A stretch of 28,073 nucleotides of DNA from positions 315,783-343,855 of the forward strand of contig NC_018261.1 of the NCBI RefSeq assembly GCF_000227135.1, written 5' to 3'. This document shows, in pieces, positions 27,475 through 28,073 of the stretch. The notes beneath the pieces are model-generated. The model was not told where the DNA came from. It saw nothing but the letters and a program-made list of their open reading frames with translations, and made no database searches. Both the position numbers and the translations under genes were made by a program. Within the stretch, counting starts at the first letter, position 1; each line of letters opens with the position of its first letter. This DNA is from Leishmania donovani. Lineage: Eukaryota > Euglenozoa > Kinetoplastea > Trypanosomatida > Trypanosomatidae.

Positions 27475-27493
27475 CACACACACACACACACAC
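27475..27493. repeat. (CA)n microsatellite
   Basis: About nine CA units. Confidence 0.9.
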
Positions 27494-27906
27494 GCCGAGT
27501 ACGCTTCAGCGTCTTGCAGCTAGTTTCACTCACATTTTTTTTTCGTTTTCTCTTTCATCCGTTGTTCGTTTCAGTGCGTGCGTGCTTGGTGTCGTCGCGG
27601 CTTCTCTTTCTTTCTCCCTCCCTCCGCGTAGAAGCGTTACTCTTTTTTTTCTCCATCTCGTGGCGTTATCCTCCCTTATTCCTTCTTTACTTTTCTGCAG
27701 TTTCTCTCGGAGTAAGGCTGTGCGTGTGAGTGTATTTTTCTGTATTGTGAGATGTGCTCGCGTGTGTATGCTTACCTTTGCTGCGGATATTTTTTGCGTT
27801 GTTGTGGTGCTTCCACCTGCCTGCTGTCGACTACGCCGCCTCCGTGACACACTTCGTTGCACTCGCTTTCTTTTCGCATTGCTCTCCTGAACCACGAGTC
27901 GCCTCC

Positions 27907-28073
27907 ATCATCATTTCCAGCGTATCCACGGCGCCTCAGCTCATAGAGCGGCTCATCGTGATTCAGTGCGATCGCGCGCCTCCACAGCTGCTTGTCCGTG
28001 GGGAACAAATCCGTGCCGTGCTCACTGAGGTGCGCGAGATCTTCATGTCGCAGCCAATGCTCCTCGAGATCCG
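27907..28073 (+). CDS. PP1-type Ser/Thr protein phosphatase catalytic subunit, N-terminal part (start unclear, right end cut)
   Basis: The plus frame gives 'APQLIERLIVIQ', then 'VRGEQIRAVLTEVREIFMSQ' and 'PMLLEI' at the window end. This is the helical N-terminus of PP1 catalytic subunits (consensus I-I-x-R-L-L-E-V ... E-x-E-I-x-x-L-C-x-x-[SA]-R-E-I-F-L-S-Q-P-x-L-L-E-[IL]), just before the metal-binding GDIHGQ, which lies outside. Substitutions (QCDRAPPQL in place of the usual R-G-x-x-P-G) make it a divergent PP1. No in-frame ATG exists between the stop at 27748 and the Met at 28045, and no ATG in any plus frame between 27771 and 28044. A pyrimidine tract with AG at 27919-27920 lies just upstream of the recognisable part. 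The given start is only where the match becomes possible. Confidence 0.6.
   Translation, partial: MIISSVSTAPQLIERLIVIQCDRAPPQLLVRGEQIRAVLTEVREIFMSQPMLLEI

Larger units (their letters stand above)
23759..27906. other. 4.1-kb pyrimidine-rich spacer
   Basis: Apart from a few purine patches (26100-26215, 27420-27480) the plus strand is dominated by C/T with many T8-T12 runs over about 4 kb. Long frames here (24437-25300, 24873-25802, 26681-27193) are Phe/Ser/Leu/Pro-rich products of pyrimidine tracts and contain microsatellites; I see no domain. No tRNA-like boxes were found. The most likely reading is a very long 3' UTR/intergenic segment of the plus-strand unit. Confidence 0.6.

Noticed and set aside
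27772..28073. Minus-strand frame open from the right edge, looking at first like the C-terminus of a convergent gene.
   Set aside because: The opposite strand encodes a recognisable PP1 N-terminus over the same bases; the minus frame has no known domain and is its antisense shadow. Therefore I also dropped the idea of a convergent strand-switch region at 24-28 kb.
1..28073. tRNA, rRNA, CRISPR arrays, bacterial-type insertion sequences, Rho-type or hairpin terminators.
   Set aside because: No tRNA A/B-box pairs, rRNA segments, spaced direct repeats or transposase frames were seen, and the organism is a eukaryote.

Overview
The window comes from the nuclear genome of a kinetoplastid protist, almost certainly a trypanosomatid. 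The genes have no introns, lie in long same-strand runs separated by pyrimidine-rich spacers, and are mostly preceded by a polypyrimidine tract plus AG (trans-splice acceptor). Several products are typical of kinetoplastids. Overall GC is near 50% by eye, with ~70% GC in one non-coding island. I cannot name the genus.

Layout. At the left end (1-956) is a minus-strand gene, cut by the window edge. It encodes a stand-alone dynein-stalk / microtubule-binding-domain-like protein. A 99-N gap (1130-1228) is flanked by two identical 482-bp copies of this gene's 5' end and upstream DNA, which means either an unmerged contig overlap or a collapsed tandem gene array. From about 957/1538 to 5035 is a divergent strand-switch region, the likely place of bidirectional Pol II initiation. 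It has a 9-G run at 4235-4243.

From 5036 onward all convincing genes are on the plus strand, as in one polycistronic unit. In order they are: a C9orf85/DUF2039-type zinc-knuckle protein; a TMEM216/TMEM17-type ciliary transition-zone membrane protein; an 814-aa helical, possibly mitochondrial protein; a fusion of a metal-ligand-less superoxide-dismutase-like domain with a TCP10/CPAP G-box-like beta domain; a PTC7-type PP2C phosphatase; the ribosome biogenesis factor NOC4; a 508-aa putative mitochondrial protein; an atypical SDR (NmrA/NDUFA9-like); a 212-aa hypothetical protein with a C-terminal hydrophobic segment; and, at the right edge, the N-terminus of a divergent PP1-type Ser/Thr phosphatase with no in-frame ATG in its usual N-terminal region.

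Spacers are long for a trypanosomatid: 2.2 kb at 18598-20753, with a GC-rich island that looks like a degenerate retroposon, and 4.1 kb at 23759-27906, almost entirely polypyrimidine. The genes share no pathway. Flagellum/cilium (dynein stalk, TMEM216-like), ribosome biogenesis (NOC4), mitochondrion (SOD-like, PTC7, two hypotheticals) and phosphatases are mixed, as usual where co-transcription does not imply co-function.
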